From JBMZCV01 sp049613665 (GTDB lineage Bacteria; Bacteroidota; Bacteroidia; Chitinophagales; UBA2359), in assembly GCA_049613665.1 (NCBI GenBank), contig JBMZCV010000023.1:1-39342 (forward strand): a stretch of 39,342 nt of DNA, written 5' to 3'. Below the pieces are notes generated by a model. That model ran no database searches and was not told the origin of the DNA. It was given only the letters and a program-made list of their open reading frames with translations. The position numbers and the translations under genes are program-made. Shown piece after piece: positions 1 to 8,612 of the stretch. The number at the start of each line of letters is the position of its first letter. Positions within the stretch are counted from its first letter, which is position 1.

Positions 1-41
1 AATGTAACTTGCTGATAATCAAGTGTTTATGATTAAAAAGG

Positions 42-126
42 CGGAAGCGGAGGGATTCGAACCCCCGGTACCTCACAGTACAATGGTTTTCAAGACCACC
101 GCATTCGACCACTCTGCCACGCTTCC
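42..126 (-). tRNA. tRNA-Ser (anticodon UGA)
   Basis: Read on the minus strand, the segment starts GGAAGCG and ends CGCTTCC plus a G discriminator, giving a 7-bp acceptor stem. The T arm carries the usual GGTTCGAATCC. The anticodon loop reads CTTGAAA, so the anticodon is TGA (Ser, UCN codons). The 85-base length and long variable arm fit a class II serine tRNA. CCA is not encoded: the next three bases read CCT. Confidence 0.95.
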
Positions 127-374
127 ACCGCAAAGATAATAACTCTTTTTGGATAAAAAAACTTTTGGCAAAAAAAAAGCAAAAAAAATGAATTTTATTT
201 TTTGAGCTAGTCAAGCAAAAATGTTTTGGCACATTATTTGGCTATATATCAAGTATAGAGGGTAAAATGTGTGCTTGTATGTTTATCATATCAAAAACTT
301 ATTTTATCTACTCTATGAACAAGGATTTGGCTCTTAGTTAAACACCTAACGACAATTACCCCTAATTTTTGCTA

Positions 375-409
375 CCCTGACTTACATTTTAAAGTCAGGG
401 TTTTTTTTT
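375..409 (+). terminator. Rho-independent terminator-like hairpin with no upstream gene
   Basis: CCCTGACTT (375-383) pairs perfectly with AAGTCAGGG (392-400) around an 8-base loop and is followed by nine T. This is a good plus-strand intrinsic terminator. No plus-strand ORF precedes it back to the tRNA, so it ends either a short non-coding transcript or readthrough from outside the window. Confidence 0.75.
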
Positions 410-562
410 ACATTTTTTAGGAAATCAGTAATGCTGGCATTTTATGGCAAGTGAAACATACTATTTTTCAGTTTCACTTTTTGAAAATAAGAAGTCTTGA
501 AGGTTTGGCAGTTGGTTGTTGTATTTTTTATTTGTATCATTGCAGGCTTATTTTTTAGAAAG

Positions 563-594
563 TTTTTGTATTTATGGCTTTTTAAGTAACTTTA
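563..594 (+). promoter_or_regulatory. Candidate promoter of the R-M cassette
   Basis: TTTTTG (563-568) and TAACTTTA (587-594) are 18 bases apart. This resembles the Bacteroidota -33 TTTG / -7 TAnnTTTG pattern with one mismatch in the -7 box. The predicted start of transcription would be around 600, leaving a very short leader before the ATG at 610. Confidence 0.4.
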
Positions 595-609
595 CCTTTA
601 TTCAAAAAA

Positions 610-1617
610 ATGACATTACTCATGCAAGAGGACATACCTATTAGAACTATTCTAAAAAGTTATTTTCAAGAAGAAGACATTATACCAGAAGAAAAACAAG
701 TAAATGATTCTAAGGTAGTTTATAAAACAAAAAAAGGTGCTGAAACCGAAGAAGATATTAAAGCAAAAAAAGCTGCACAACGAGCACGTACTTTCAATGG
801 TTTAACAGCTACAGAATGGGCATCAATGTCTAAAAATGTATGGAATGATTTAAGTTCTCCACGCAATAAATATCAATTGGAACATGGAGCTGTTTTTCCT
901 GTAAAATTAGCAGAGCGTTTAATAAAAATGTATTCTCGGAAAGGTGATGCCATATTTGACCCTTTTTTGGGTATAGGCACAACTATGATTGCAGCCCAAA
1001 ATTTGGAAAGACATTGTATAGGCACAGAATTAAATCCTCATTTTGCAAGCATAGGTAAAAAATGGACAGATGATAATTTGGGAATGTTTGGTAATGTAAA
1101 TAAATATCATTACAAAATTGTGAATGAAGATTGTAGGCACTTAGAGAAGTATATTCGCAAAGATAAAATTCAATTGACTGTAACTTCACCACCTTATGCC
1201 GATTTTATTCAAAAGTCATTGAAAGATAGAAAGACAGTACATAAAACATCTTTGATAAAACACGCTAATAATAGCACTGTAAAGCAGTATAGTAAAGATG
1301 AACGAGATTTTGGAAACTTGCCTTATCAAGATTTTTTGGAAGAAATAAAAGTAATATTGAAAGCAAATTATGAAATTACTAAGAAAAATGGTTATTCAGC
1401 TTGGGTTGTAAAAGATTATCGTGATACAAAAAATAAAATACCTTATGTTCCTTTTCATTCCGATTTGGCACGAGCTGGCGAAGAAGTAGGTTTCAAGTAT
1501 CATGATTTGATAGTTTGGGACCAAACTGGCCAACGTCGTTTGGTTCTATTGGGCTATCCTTCTGTTTTTTATACTAATCAAAACTGTTCTTTTATCGTCA
1601 TTTTCAGAAAATTATAA
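610..1617 (+). CDS. DNA methyltransferase 1 (N4-cytosine/N6-adenine type) of a type II R-M cassette
   Basis: This is a 335-residue site-specific DNA methyltransferase using S-adenosylmethionine. Visible motifs are a motif X-like HGAVFPVKLAERLI (about residues 93-106), motif I DPFLGIGTT (about 117-125), the acidic GTELNP after it, and catalytic motif IV TSPPY (about 194-198). The order X-I-IV excludes the beta class. TSPPY is common in N4-cytosine enzymes but also occurs in N6-adenine enzymes, so the target base is not settled. An in-frame second Met (residue 5) is a possible alternative start; I keep 610 because a promoter lies just upstream. Its stop codon overlaps the next gene's ATG by one base, which shows tight co-transcription with methyltransferase 2 and the nuclease-like gene. 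Confidence 0.85.
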   Translation: MTLLMQEDIPIRTILKSYFQEEDIIPEEKQVNDSKVVYKTKKGAETEEDIKAKKAAQRARTFNGLTATEWASMSKNVWNDLSSPRNKYQLEHGAVFPVKLAERLIKMYSRKGDAIFDPFLGIGTTMIAAQNLERHCIGTELNPHFASIGKKWTDDNLGMFGNVNKYHYKIVNEDCRHLEKYIRKDKIQLTVTSPPYADFIQKSLKDRKTVHKTSLIKHANNSTVKQYSKDERDFGNLPYQDFLEEIKVILKANYEITKKNGYSAWVVKDYRDTKNKIPYVPFHSDLARAGEEVGFKYHDLIVWDQTGQRRLVLLGYPSVFYTNQNCSFIVIFRKL

Positions 1618-2777
1618 TGATACAACAAGATATTAATGTTTTGGCAGATTTAGATTTTGGGCGTGATACTAAAAAAAGTAGCACTACTTATCTGACACAT
1701 AATTTTCACACTTATCCTGCTAAGTTTATTCCTCAAATTCCTAAAACATCTATTACTTATTTTACAAAAGTCGGTGATACTATTTTAGACCTTTTTTGCG
1801 GTTGTGGTACAAGCCTTGTAGAAGCTAAATTGGCAAATAGAAATGGTATTGGAGTTGATTTGAATCCTATCGCAACTTTGGTTTCTAAAGTAAAAGCTAC
1901 TCCTATTGAAAGTAATATCTTAAAGACAATTTATGATATTTTTGCAAAAATAGAAATGGACATTATTGCTTATTATAAAGGGCAAATTTCAGAAATATCC
2001 TATAAATTGCCTACCTTTCATAATCGTGACCATTGGTTTCAGCAAAATATGTTACATGAATTGGCAATTATTAAAACTCATATTCAAAATGTCGTACATC
2101 AAGATTTAAAAGATTTTTTGTTATGTGCTTTTTCTGCTATTATTGTAAAAATTTCTAATCAAGAAAGCGATACAAGATTTGCAGCCAAAAATAAAGAACA
2201 TTTGCCGAAAACAGCTATTAATGAATTTAAGCGTAAAGCTTTAGCTATGCAAAAAAGGCTATTAGAATATAATAATTTTGTATCTAATGCTAGTACGACT
2301 ATTTTTAATAAAAATGCTCAAAACTTATCATTTTTAACTGATAATAGCATAGACCATATTGTGACATCGCCACCGTATGCTAATACTTATGATTATTATT
2401 TGTACCATAAATTTAGAATGTACTGGCTAGATTATGATGTCAATAAAGTTAGAAATGAAGAAATAGGTTCTCGTAATAAACATTCCAGTCAAAAAAAGGA
2501 TATTTATAATTTTACGGATAGCTTACTGCAATGTATGAAAGAATGTAATAGAGTTTTAAAGCCTCAAAAATTTGCTGTTGTGGTAATAGGAGATAGCATT
2601 CTAAAAGGTAAATTGCATAGAGCAGATATTTTCATGGAGGAAATAGCAAATGCCACCCAATTTGAAATTGTAAAAATTATTAGCTCTAATTTGCAGAAAA
2701 CAACAAGAATGTTTAATCCTAGATTTACGAATAGTAAAAAACAAGAGCATATTATTGTTTTAAAAAGCACAAAATAA
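1617..2777 (+). CDS. DNA methyltransferase 2 (SPPY type) of the same cassette
   Basis: A 386-residue methyltransferase, clearly different from its upstream neighbour. Near the N-terminus it has HTYPAKFIPQIPK (about 30-42), then motif I DLFCGCGTS (about 58-66) followed by GVDLNPIA, and motif IV TSPPYANTYDYY (about 250-261). The C-terminal half holds a further methylase-fold strand (FAVVVIGDS). Two methyltransferases beside one nuclease is the usual answer to an asymmetric target, with one enzyme per strand, so a type IIS-like system is a reasonable inference. Start: ATG overlapping the preceding TAA (taATG). Stop lies two bases before the next ATG. Motif order is again I before IV. Confidence 0.85.
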   Translation: MIQQDINVLADLDFGRDTKKSSTTYLTHNFHTYPAKFIPQIPKTSITYFTKVGDTILDLFCGCGTSLVEAKLANRNGIGVDLNPIATLVSKVKATPIESNILKTIYDIFAKIEMDIIAYYKGQISEISYKLPTFHNRDHWFQQNMLHELAIIKTHIQNVVHQDLKDFLLCAFSAIIVKISNQESDTRFAAKNKEHLPKTAINEFKRKALAMQKRLLEYNNFVSNASTTIFNKNAQNLSFLTDNSIDHIVTSPPYANTYDYYLYHKFRMYWLDYDVNKVRNEEIGSRNKHSSQKKDIYNFTDSLLQCMKECNRVLKPQKFAVVVIGDSILKGKLHRADIFMEEIANATQFEIVKIISSNLQKTTRMFNPRFTNSKKQEHIIVLKSTK

Positions 2778-2779
2778 AA

Positions 2780-4630
2780 ATGGAAATAAGAGTTTATTAT
2801 GAAAGTTTGGAACAAGGATATAACTATATTGTACCTTATATCAAACAAGCAATTGGGAAAAAAGCTTGTCCAATACAGTTAGTGAAACGGCCTAATAGCA
2901 ATAGTCAATTAGTCAAAGGAAGTAGTTTGGCAGCTATACATAGCATGATAAAACCAGATGTTTTGATAACAGGCATCAATAATAATGTAGAATATCCGCT
3001 TGTAGTGATAGAATTTTCTGAAGCTGTAACGACGGAAGACCACGAATTGCAGAGAACTGCTGGTGCAGTAGCAGCTTGTTTAGCAAATGCTTATTACATA
3101 AAAATATCAGGACATAAAGCATCAAGTAAACCGTTTGGCGGAGCAACTTATAATCCTTATTCTAGTCCCAAGATGTTTTCAGAAAAACTGAATTATGATG
3201 CCTATATTATTGCAGATTGGAAAACAGATGTTCGAACTGCAACAAGTTTGAAACGAAATAAAAAATTTCCTGCCTGCCCTCCAGATATAGAATTGTTAAA
3301 AGATAGTATATTTTGTGTGATAGATGCTTTTATAAATCATTCTACTAAATGGTATGATGTTTCATTGGAAAGTTTAGCGTTAAAAGAAAGCTATAAATCA
3401 TTTCATCAAAAAGTAGAAGAAGCCTCTGATTCAAAAACATTACTAAAAACATGGTTGGCAAGAGACAAAAGGCAAAACAATAAAAATAGAGTGCGTTTTT
3501 TTGTAAATGATAAAAGTATTAAAGTGAAAATTAATCGCTTTTCTCATGCTATGGATCCAGATAGAGGTATTTTAACTTTTATTTCTTTTTTGTTTTCTAA
3601 TACACACCAAATATATGGACTCTATTCTTTAGTGCGGCAAAGAAGTAAAGGAATATTAAAAGCAGATGTGACAGACATAAAAAGTTTGAAAGCTAAGGTA
3701 AAAGCTGCTATTGAAAAAGATAAAGGAGGTGTGCCAAAATGGTTTAGCGATGGTATTTTAGGCATCATAAAAAGTGCAACACATCAAGATGAAGAGATAA
3801 ATATTCAAGCTTTTTGGGAAAAAAATCAAACTAAAATCACGAAAAACAAAGGCGTGATGACGATTGCCTATTTTTCAGATGGTTTATTTCTAAATCACAA
3901 TGGAATTAAGCTTTATTGGGATAGAAACAAACTTATCAATAACAGCACAAATGAATTTCTCAAAGCCATAAAATCAATGTTTGGTTTCAATAACTATATC
4001 GCACCGACTACTTTGGAAAAAGCAGTCAAATATGTTGATGAAGACGAGGTAACTTATACACTTGCTCACAAAGTATTTATTCCAAATGGTTTTGAGATTG
4101 TGTTTATCAGCTATCCAGGTGCACAAGGTGGTGGTTCGATATTGCCAGAGCCTGAAAAGGGAAAGGCACAACCTAGAGAATATCCTGATATTGTAGCACT
4201 GCCGCCAAAAACAGCGAAAGATATAGATGTTTTGGTAAATGAAAGCAAGGGAATGTTTGATAAAACTAAAGTAGAAGAAGATGTGGAAAAAGTGTTGCGA
4301 TATAAGCATGAACCTAAATTGAAGAATGCTTTGAAAGATGCTTTAGTTGTTGCAAAGGTAATTGATAAAAGCAAGGTTTTACGAGATGTTATCATAGGTA
4401 TATCTTTTGGCACAGAAAAAGGAAAGCATGAGACATGGAGTCCAGCAGATGTAGATTTTATTTTTAGAATTGTGGATAGAGAAAATTGGGCAATAGGTAT
4501 TTTTAACCAAGCATTGCGTGATGTTATTCCTATTATAGAAGGTAAAACAGATTTTCCAGATATTTATGTTTTGTCAAAAGTGAAAGTAGTAAAGAAAAAA
4601 AGAATTACTAAAAAAACGAGGAAAATCTAA
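2780..4630 (+). CDS. Probable type II restriction endonuclease
   Basis: A 616-residue soluble protein that is the third gene of the cassette. Position and size make it the expected restriction endonuclease; I do not recognise the specificity. A possible PD-(D/E)XK core is P59-D60 followed by VVIEFSEAV (75-83). In that reading E78 is the acidic residue, and the usual lysine two positions on is replaced by Ser80, so the nuclease assignment is not proven by motif alone. TEDHELQR follows directly. Another probable signature is SHAMDPDRG near residues 255-263. The C-terminus is very basic (VKKKRITKKTRKI), suited to DNA contact. No frameshift or internal stop is present, so the cassette looks intact. 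It ends before a strong shared terminator. Confidence 0.6.
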   Translation: MEIRVYYESLEQGYNYIVPYIKQAIGKKACPIQLVKRPNSNSQLVKGSSLAAIHSMIKPDVLITGINNNVEYPLVVIEFSEAVTTEDHELQRTAGAVAACLANAYYIKISGHKASSKPFGGATYNPYSSPKMFSEKLNYDAYIIADWKTDVRTATSLKRNKKFPACPPDIELLKDSIFCVIDAFINHSTKWYDVSLESLALKESYKSFHQKVEEASDSKTLLKTWLARDKRQNNKNRVRFFVNDKSIKVKINRFSHAMDPDRGILTFISFLFSNTHQIYGLYSLVRQRSKGILKADVTDIKSLKAKVKAAIEKDKGGVPKWFSDGILGIIKSATHQDEEINIQAFWEKNQTKITKNKGVMTIAYFSDGLFLNHNGIKLYWDRNKLINNSTNEFLKAIKSMFGFNNYIAPTTLEKAVKYVDEDEVTYTLAHKVFIPNGFEIVFISYPGAQGGGSILPEPEKGKAQPREYPDIVALPPKTAKDIDVLVNESKGMFDKTKVEEDVEKVLRYKHEPKLKNALKDALVVAKVIDKSKVLRDVIIGISFGTEKGKHETWSPADVDFIFRIVDRENWAIGIFNQALRDVIPIIEGKTDFPDIYVLSKVKVVKKKRITKKTRKI

Positions 4631-4680
4631 TGATTTGTTTGCATTATAAAGTGCTTTCGTATCAATAAAGCTATAAAACA

Positions 4681-4721
4681 AAAAAACGCTCAAGGTTTTT
4701 CACAAACCTTGAGCGTTTTTT
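4681..4721. terminator. Bidirectional terminator between R-M cassette and LysM gene
   Basis: A perfect 18-bp inverted repeat (4681-4698 with 4704-4721, loop TTCAC) has A6 on the left and T6 on the right, so it works for both the plus-strand nuclease gene and the convergent minus-strand LysM gene. Confidence 0.9.
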
Positions 4722-4794
4722 CGTTTTATTTTTATCCTTCTATCCTACTTCAACAACACACTAATATCCCCTCTTCTTAATTCATTAGCAACTA

Positions 4795-7653
4795 TCACTT
4801 CCCACTACTCAAATCACCATTTTCCAAAATATTTTGCGTCCGTTGTTTGGCAAGAGCATCGCCATTTTTCACGATTTGGCTCAACACTCTCCATTCGCTA
4901 ATATTCAAAATTTTTGCTTTCGTGTCTAGCTTATCATCGGCAGCTACTTGCAAAATGGCATTTACAAAATAATTTCTGGTATTATTTACCCATTGATTTA
5001 CCGTTAAATCTATCAAAACCGTGATGCCTTTTTCCGAGCGTATAATATTGGTCAAAGGTTCGTTCCAAAAGCCGATATACTCTTCCACGATTTGGCCTTT
5101 GCCTTTGAAATGGCCATATTCCCAAGTACCTTTATAGTCGCTGGCGGCCGTTCCAATATATTTTTTTATCAATGTCTTTTTGTTGCTGGCCAATACCTTA
5201 ATAACAGGCACGCTAAAATCGGCGGAAATATTCAAGGCTGGAACAACATATTTTCGATAAGCACTTTCTATTTGGCTGCGTTGCACTTTCGTATCATAAG
5301 CAGCTTTTAAGAAAACAGCATTTAAGAGTTTGTCGCTTCGCAAATATTTTTCTGCTTCTGTCAGTCGCAAAATTTTCGATTGCATAGGCTCAATAATCAC
5401 TAAATGAGCTTTTTTTATTTGTCCTTTCGTAATGCTATATTCCACATCAATGCCATAATCTTGAAACCTTGCTTTGAAAGTGTCTGGATAGGCATGTTTC
5501 ATAAAAGCCATCATTGGCCCAAAACCACCTGTGCCACCTGCAAACTGTATGAAACCATACGAAAAAATGGCTTTGTCATAGCTATTTATCGCATCGAAAC
5601 GGCCTTCATGTTCCGACACATATTTCAGAGCTTTTGCTTGCACTTCATTCAAGCCAAGTTGTTTATATACCCAAAGTCCTAAACTATCGGGCAATACTTC
5701 GCCTTGATAGCCAATGCCTTCCCAATCAATGGTATGCCAGCTTTTGATAAAATTTGTGAACTTTGCGGTTTGTGTTAGGCTATTTTTTAGTGGGTTTCTA
5801 AACGATAAATCGTATTTTGTGTAGGCACGCAAGATGCGAAAAGTGAGGTCGCTTTCATCTCTATTTACCACGCCTTCCAAAAAAGAAGTAGCGTTTGCAA
5901 GCGGCTTGCCAACCCAATATTTTACTTGTTGCGATTGAAAACGCTTGATAGCTCTGATAGTTTGAGGCAAACTCGAAGCGACAACAGTAGCTGTTTTGGG
6001 CGTTTCGGTATGCGAAGCACTCAAATAACCTAAGTTTAATAATTGCCCTTGCACTTTTTTGATATCGGCCGCCTGATTTCCCCAATTGGTGTTGCCTACT
6101 GCGGCTGTCAGGCTATTGCCCAACTGACTATAACCATTCGTAACACTTATTTTAAATTCACTTCTTTTATTTCTAATCTTATTCAATTCGTGTTGCGAAG
6201 GCATCGCAATAGCAGTATTCAAAAACATCAAAATGCCTGAATTTGGTTTTACAATACCATTCATATATTCAATACCCATAGCGGTAAGCTGAAAACTTTT
6301 TAGAGCTTGAATTGTTTTGCTCAATTTCCACAAACTGACTTTAGCCGAACTATTCAAAGCTGCCTTTTCGCTTTCATATACTGCTTTTGTCAAAAAACCT
6401 AAGCGATATAAATGGTCTTGAACTTTACGAACATCTTTTGAAATATTTTGCCCATTCATGCCAACACTGTTGCTGATTTGCAAAGTGTATCGAAAATCAA
6501 GTGCTTTGGCGACTGCTGTTTTTACACTATCTGCCGAACTCGTCGAATTTGAATGGCCGCTGCTAGAATCTGTATTAGAAACACTTGTCGAACTTTTGAT
6601 AACCAAAACCTGTCCTAAAGCTAAAACATTGCTGGTCAAATTATTCCACTTTACAATATCATTGACAGCAACATTAAATTTTTTGGCAATTCGCCACATT
6701 GTATCACCTCCTTGCACAACATATACTTGAGAGCTACTGTTATTAGAAGAGTTCGTTTCATTTGTAGCCGTATTTTTCGTATCTTTAGGTTCTTCTTCAA
6801 CTATTATAGCATTATTTTTGCTTGGAATAATCAAAATTTGTCCAATACTCAAATTATTGGAACTCAAGTTATTAGATTTTTTTATCGCATCAACAGTTGT
6901 TTCAAAAATCCACGCAATAGCCGAAAGTGTATCGCCAGATTTTACCTTATATTTTTGTTTAGAAACATTGCTAGAACCACTATTTGTTGTATTGGAAGTA
7001 GCCGAAGTAGGTATTTTTATCTGCTGGCCTAGTGCCAAACTATTGGAACTCAAGTTATTTGTATTTTTGATGCTATCAACCGAAACGCCAAACTTTTGAG
7101 CGATTTTCCAAAGCGTATCGCCAGATTGCACCTTATAAAAAGTGAAATTTGATGCAGTAGTGCCAGACGAAGGAGAAGTTGTAGTTGTATTTGTTGTGGA
7201 GTTGTTGGAAGGAGGAGTGCTGGGCTGCGAAATTTTTCCTATCACAAGTTGCTGTCCTACATATAAACTATTGGAAGTCAAATTGTTGAGCTGTTTCAAA
7301 TCATTCACACTTACGCCAAAGCTACTTGCTACCTTATATAAAGTATCGCCAGTTCTTACGATGTAAGTAATTTGATTAAAAGTTTCGGGTTTTTGTTCAG
7401 CAACCATTGCTCGATAATCTGGCACAAAAAGGTGCTGCCCCAATTTGAGTATATTATTTTTAAGTGCATTAATATGTATAATTTTTTCTACCGAAACATT
7501 GTATGTAGTAGCTAAACTATACAAAGTGTCGCCTTTTTTTATAATGTGAACCATGTCGTTATCTGCTTTTGTTTGGACAAAAATCAATAAGCAAATCATT
7601 GAAAATAACACTTTAAAAGTCAATATGTTAGTACAAATTAGCTTTTTTTTCAT
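4795..7653 (-). CDS. Secreted LysM-repeat cell-wall protein with possible lysozyme-like domain
   Basis: A 952-residue exported protein. MKKKLICTN... followed by a hydrophobic stretch ending near QTKA is a signal peptide. Five LysM peptidoglycan-binding repeats follow, each with a GDT(L/M) core (GDTLYSLA, GDTLYKVA, GDTLWKIA, GDTLSAIA, GDTMWRIA), linked by Ser/Thr/Asn-rich spacers. The middle holds two PG-binding-like segments (VRKVQDHLYRLGFL, IKKVQGQLLNLGYL). The C-terminal part has SEHEGRFDAINSYD then FSYGFIQFAGG, resembling a muramidase or chitosanase active-site region; E681 or E683 would be the acid candidate. That enzymatic reading is inference. The open frame extends upstream to 7797, but I choose the ATG at 7653 because it opens the signal peptide and because a minus-strand TATATTTG lies at 7684-7691, which would place the transcript start downstream of the longer start. 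Confidence 0.8.
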   Translation of the reverse strand: MKKKLICTNILTFKVLFSMICLLIFVQTKADNDMVHIIKKGDTLYSLATTYNVSVEKIIHINALKNNILKLGQHLFVPDYRAMVAEQKPETFNQITYIVRTGDTLYKVASSFGVSVNDLKQLNNLTSNSLYVGQQLVIGKISQPSTPPSNNSTTNTTTTSPSSGTTASNFTFYKVQSGDTLWKIAQKFGVSVDSIKNTNNLSSNSLALGQQIKIPTSATSNTTNSGSSNVSKQKYKVKSGDTLSAIAWIFETTVDAIKKSNNLSSNNLSIGQILIIPSKNNAIIVEEEPKDTKNTATNETNSSNNSSSQVYVVQGGDTMWRIAKKFNVAVNDIVKWNNLTSNVLALGQVLVIKSSTSVSNTDSSSGHSNSTSSADSVKTAVAKALDFRYTLQISNSVGMNGQNISKDVRKVQDHLYRLGFLTKAVYESEKAALNSSAKVSLWKLSKTIQALKSFQLTAMGIEYMNGIVKPNSGILMFLNTAIAMPSQHELNKIRNKRSEFKISVTNGYSQLGNSLTAAVGNTNWGNQAADIKKVQGQLLNLGYLSASHTETPKTATVVASSLPQTIRAIKRFQSQQVKYWVGKPLANATSFLEGVVNRDESDLTFRILRAYTKYDLSFRNPLKNSLTQTAKFTNFIKSWHTIDWEGIGYQGEVLPDSLGLWVYKQLGLNEVQAKALKYVSEHEGRFDAINSYDKAIFSYGFIQFAGGTGGFGPMMAFMKHAYPDTFKARFQDYGIDVEYSITKGQIKKAHLVIIEPMQSKILRLTEAEKYLRSDKLLNAVFLKAAYDTKVQRSQIESAYRKYVVPALNISADFSVPVIKVLASNKKTLIKKYIGTAASDYKGTWEYGHFKGKGQIVEEYIGFWNEPLTNIIRSEKGITVLIDLTVNQWVNNTRNYFVNAILQVAADDKLDTKAKILNISEWRVLSQIVKNGDALAKQRTQNILENGDLSSGK

Positions 7654-7683
7654 AAATGCTTGGCACTTAATTTGCTCTTCCCT

Positions 7684-7691
7684 CAAATATA
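7684..7691 (-). promoter_or_regulatory. Candidate -7 element of the LysM gene
   Basis: The minus strand reads TATATTTG, a full match to the Bacteroidota -7 consensus TAnnTTTG, about 30 bases before the ATG at 7653. No clear -33 TTTG is seen at the right distance. A palindrome-like AAGTGCCAAGCATT (minus strand, 7655-7668) lies between this box and the ATG, the same motif that ends the family A repeats, and could be an operator. Confidence 0.4.
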
Positions 7692-7809
7692 AAAAAATTA
7701 ATAGAAATAAGTATTTGTATGTCGCAAAACTTTTGTTTTTAAAAAACATAACTGGCAGATGCTTTAAATGTGAAGGTTTTTCGGAATTGTTCAGCACAAA
7801 AAAGCCTGA

Positions 7810-7844
7810 TTTTTTATTTCAAAAGCCTATTGCTGAATAGTTAC
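7810..7844 (+). repeat. Family C motif, copy 1
   Basis: TTTTTTATTTCAAAAGCC followed 11 bases later by AGTTAC. The same two blocks with the same 29-base offset occur at 36683-36717 and 37204-37238. In this copy TTCAGCA and TGCTGAA flank the core as a 7-bp inverted repeat. Confidence 0.6.
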
Positions 7845-7934
7845 ATGTTTTTTGAGGAAAAATGTGAATTTTTATAAAAAAACACCAAACCAAACAAATG
7901 CTTTATTTACTAAAAAAAAATCAGCAGTTTTTAC

Positions 7935-7942
7935 TATCTTTG
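7935..7942 (+). promoter_or_regulatory. Orphan -7 box (TATCTTTG)
   Basis: Full match to TAnnTTTG on the plus strand, but the next plus-strand gene starts 800 bases on. It could drive a non-coding transcript through the repeats, give the sigma operon a long leader, or be a chance match in AT-rich DNA. Confidence 0.25.
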
Positions 7943-8221
7943 TCATCTTTTTAGTGGATACTACTTCATTGAAAAATATTTGCTTTCAAAATAGCAACAT
8001 TCAAAGAAAGAGTACGTCATAAATGCCAACAACTATGTTTTTTAAACAGTCTTGACTTTTTTGGTTCGTTTTTTTTGTGAAGTAAAAAAATGAACAACAG
8101 CCGAAAAGCGGACTGCCTGAAAGACATAATGACAAAATTATAGAATGCTTTTTAAAACATACAAAATAAATTTTGTTACAGTAGTACATTGTAATTTAAG
8201 AAATCAGAGGTTTTAAATGCG

Positions 8222-8252
8222 TTTTTATTAAATGAGTAACATTTAATAAAAA
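8222..8252. repeat. A/T hairpin (12-bp perfect inverted repeat)
   Basis: TTTTTATTAAAT (8222-8233) and ATTTAATAAAAA (8241-8252) are exact inverted copies around the loop GAGTAAC. It abuts the larger inverted repeat that starts at 8251. Confidence 0.7.
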
Positions 8253-8370
8253 CGACAACTCTTGCCGTTGCTGTGTGTTATCACCAGCAACTAAAAACTA
8301 AATAAGGAGTTTTAAACCCATTTTTTTCGTAACAACTTGTTGGTGATAACACCAACAAGGGCGTGTCGTT
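8251..8370. repeat. Long imperfect inverted repeat with two internal hairpins
   Basis: The left arm (8251-8292) and right arm (8334-8370) are imperfect inverted copies, both beginning or ending in AACGACA/TGTCGTT and sharing GTTATCACC/GGTGATAAC. Each arm folds on itself: GTTGCTG with CAGCAAC in the left and TTGTTGGTG with CACCAACAA in the right. CTTTTTT follows the right arm. It looks like a non-coding palindromic element, not a gene remnant. Confidence 0.75.
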
Positions 8371-8389
8371 CTTTTTTAGTATTTAGGTG

Positions 8390-8470
8390 GAAGGCACTTT
8401 AAATGTACTTTCATCTTGATTGTCATAACAATTATATGAAACAAACCTTGAAAACTTATATTACAGTGCA
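8390..8470 (-). repeat. Family B repeat, copy 1 (inverted)
   Basis: The reverse complement of 8391-8470 aligns along its whole length with 39263-39342, with roughly eleven mismatches and one indel in 80 bases by hand alignment. Shared blocks include TGCACTGTAAT, TTTGTTTCATA, TGTTATGA and TTTAAAGTGCCT. One end is itself palindromic (GGTGGAAGGCACTTT with its complement). Confidence 0.8.
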
Positions 8471-8500
8471 GTAGTTTCAAAGCGGTAATAGCTGAAACTG

Positions 8501-8582
8501 CCCATTTTTAGAAGCTAACGCACTCATTTTCAATGTGTTAGTTACCCAAACAAGCACTACAAATTGGTGTTTGCTACTTAAA
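8501..8582 (+). repeat. Family A palindromic element, copy 1
   Basis: Matches the best copy (29614-29702) in CCCATTTTTAGAAGCTAAC, in the core TTTTCAATGTGTTAG and in a degraded tail GTGTTTGCTACTTAA. The first few bases of the element are missing or diverged. Confidence 0.65.
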
Positions 8583-8612
8583 ATTTAAATAGCTTTTAGT
8601 CAAACAAGAAAA

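Larger units (their letters stand above)
127..609. other. Intergenic gap, tRNA-Ser to R-M cassette
   Basis: About 480 AT-rich bases with no credible coding frame. It holds a plus-strand terminator-like hairpin (375-409) with no plus-strand gene before it in the window, and a Bacteroidota-type promoter candidate just before the methyltransferase gene. The first 40 bases of the window, on the other side of the tRNA, contain GATAATCAA, possibly the core of a truncated family A element. Confidence 0.6.

Noticed and set aside
6712..7032. Long frames opposite the LysM gene
   Set aside because: They arise from the repeated LysM and spacer codons read backwards; the LysM frame explains the DNA.
7654..7797. 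48-codon N-terminal extension of the LysM protein
   Set aside because: The signal peptide starts at the internal Met (7653), and a minus-strand TATATTTG at 7684-7691 would start transcription downstream of the longer start.
8001..8189. 62-codon minus-strand frame
   Set aside because: Low-complexity, crosses an A/T hairpin region and has no start-site or family support.
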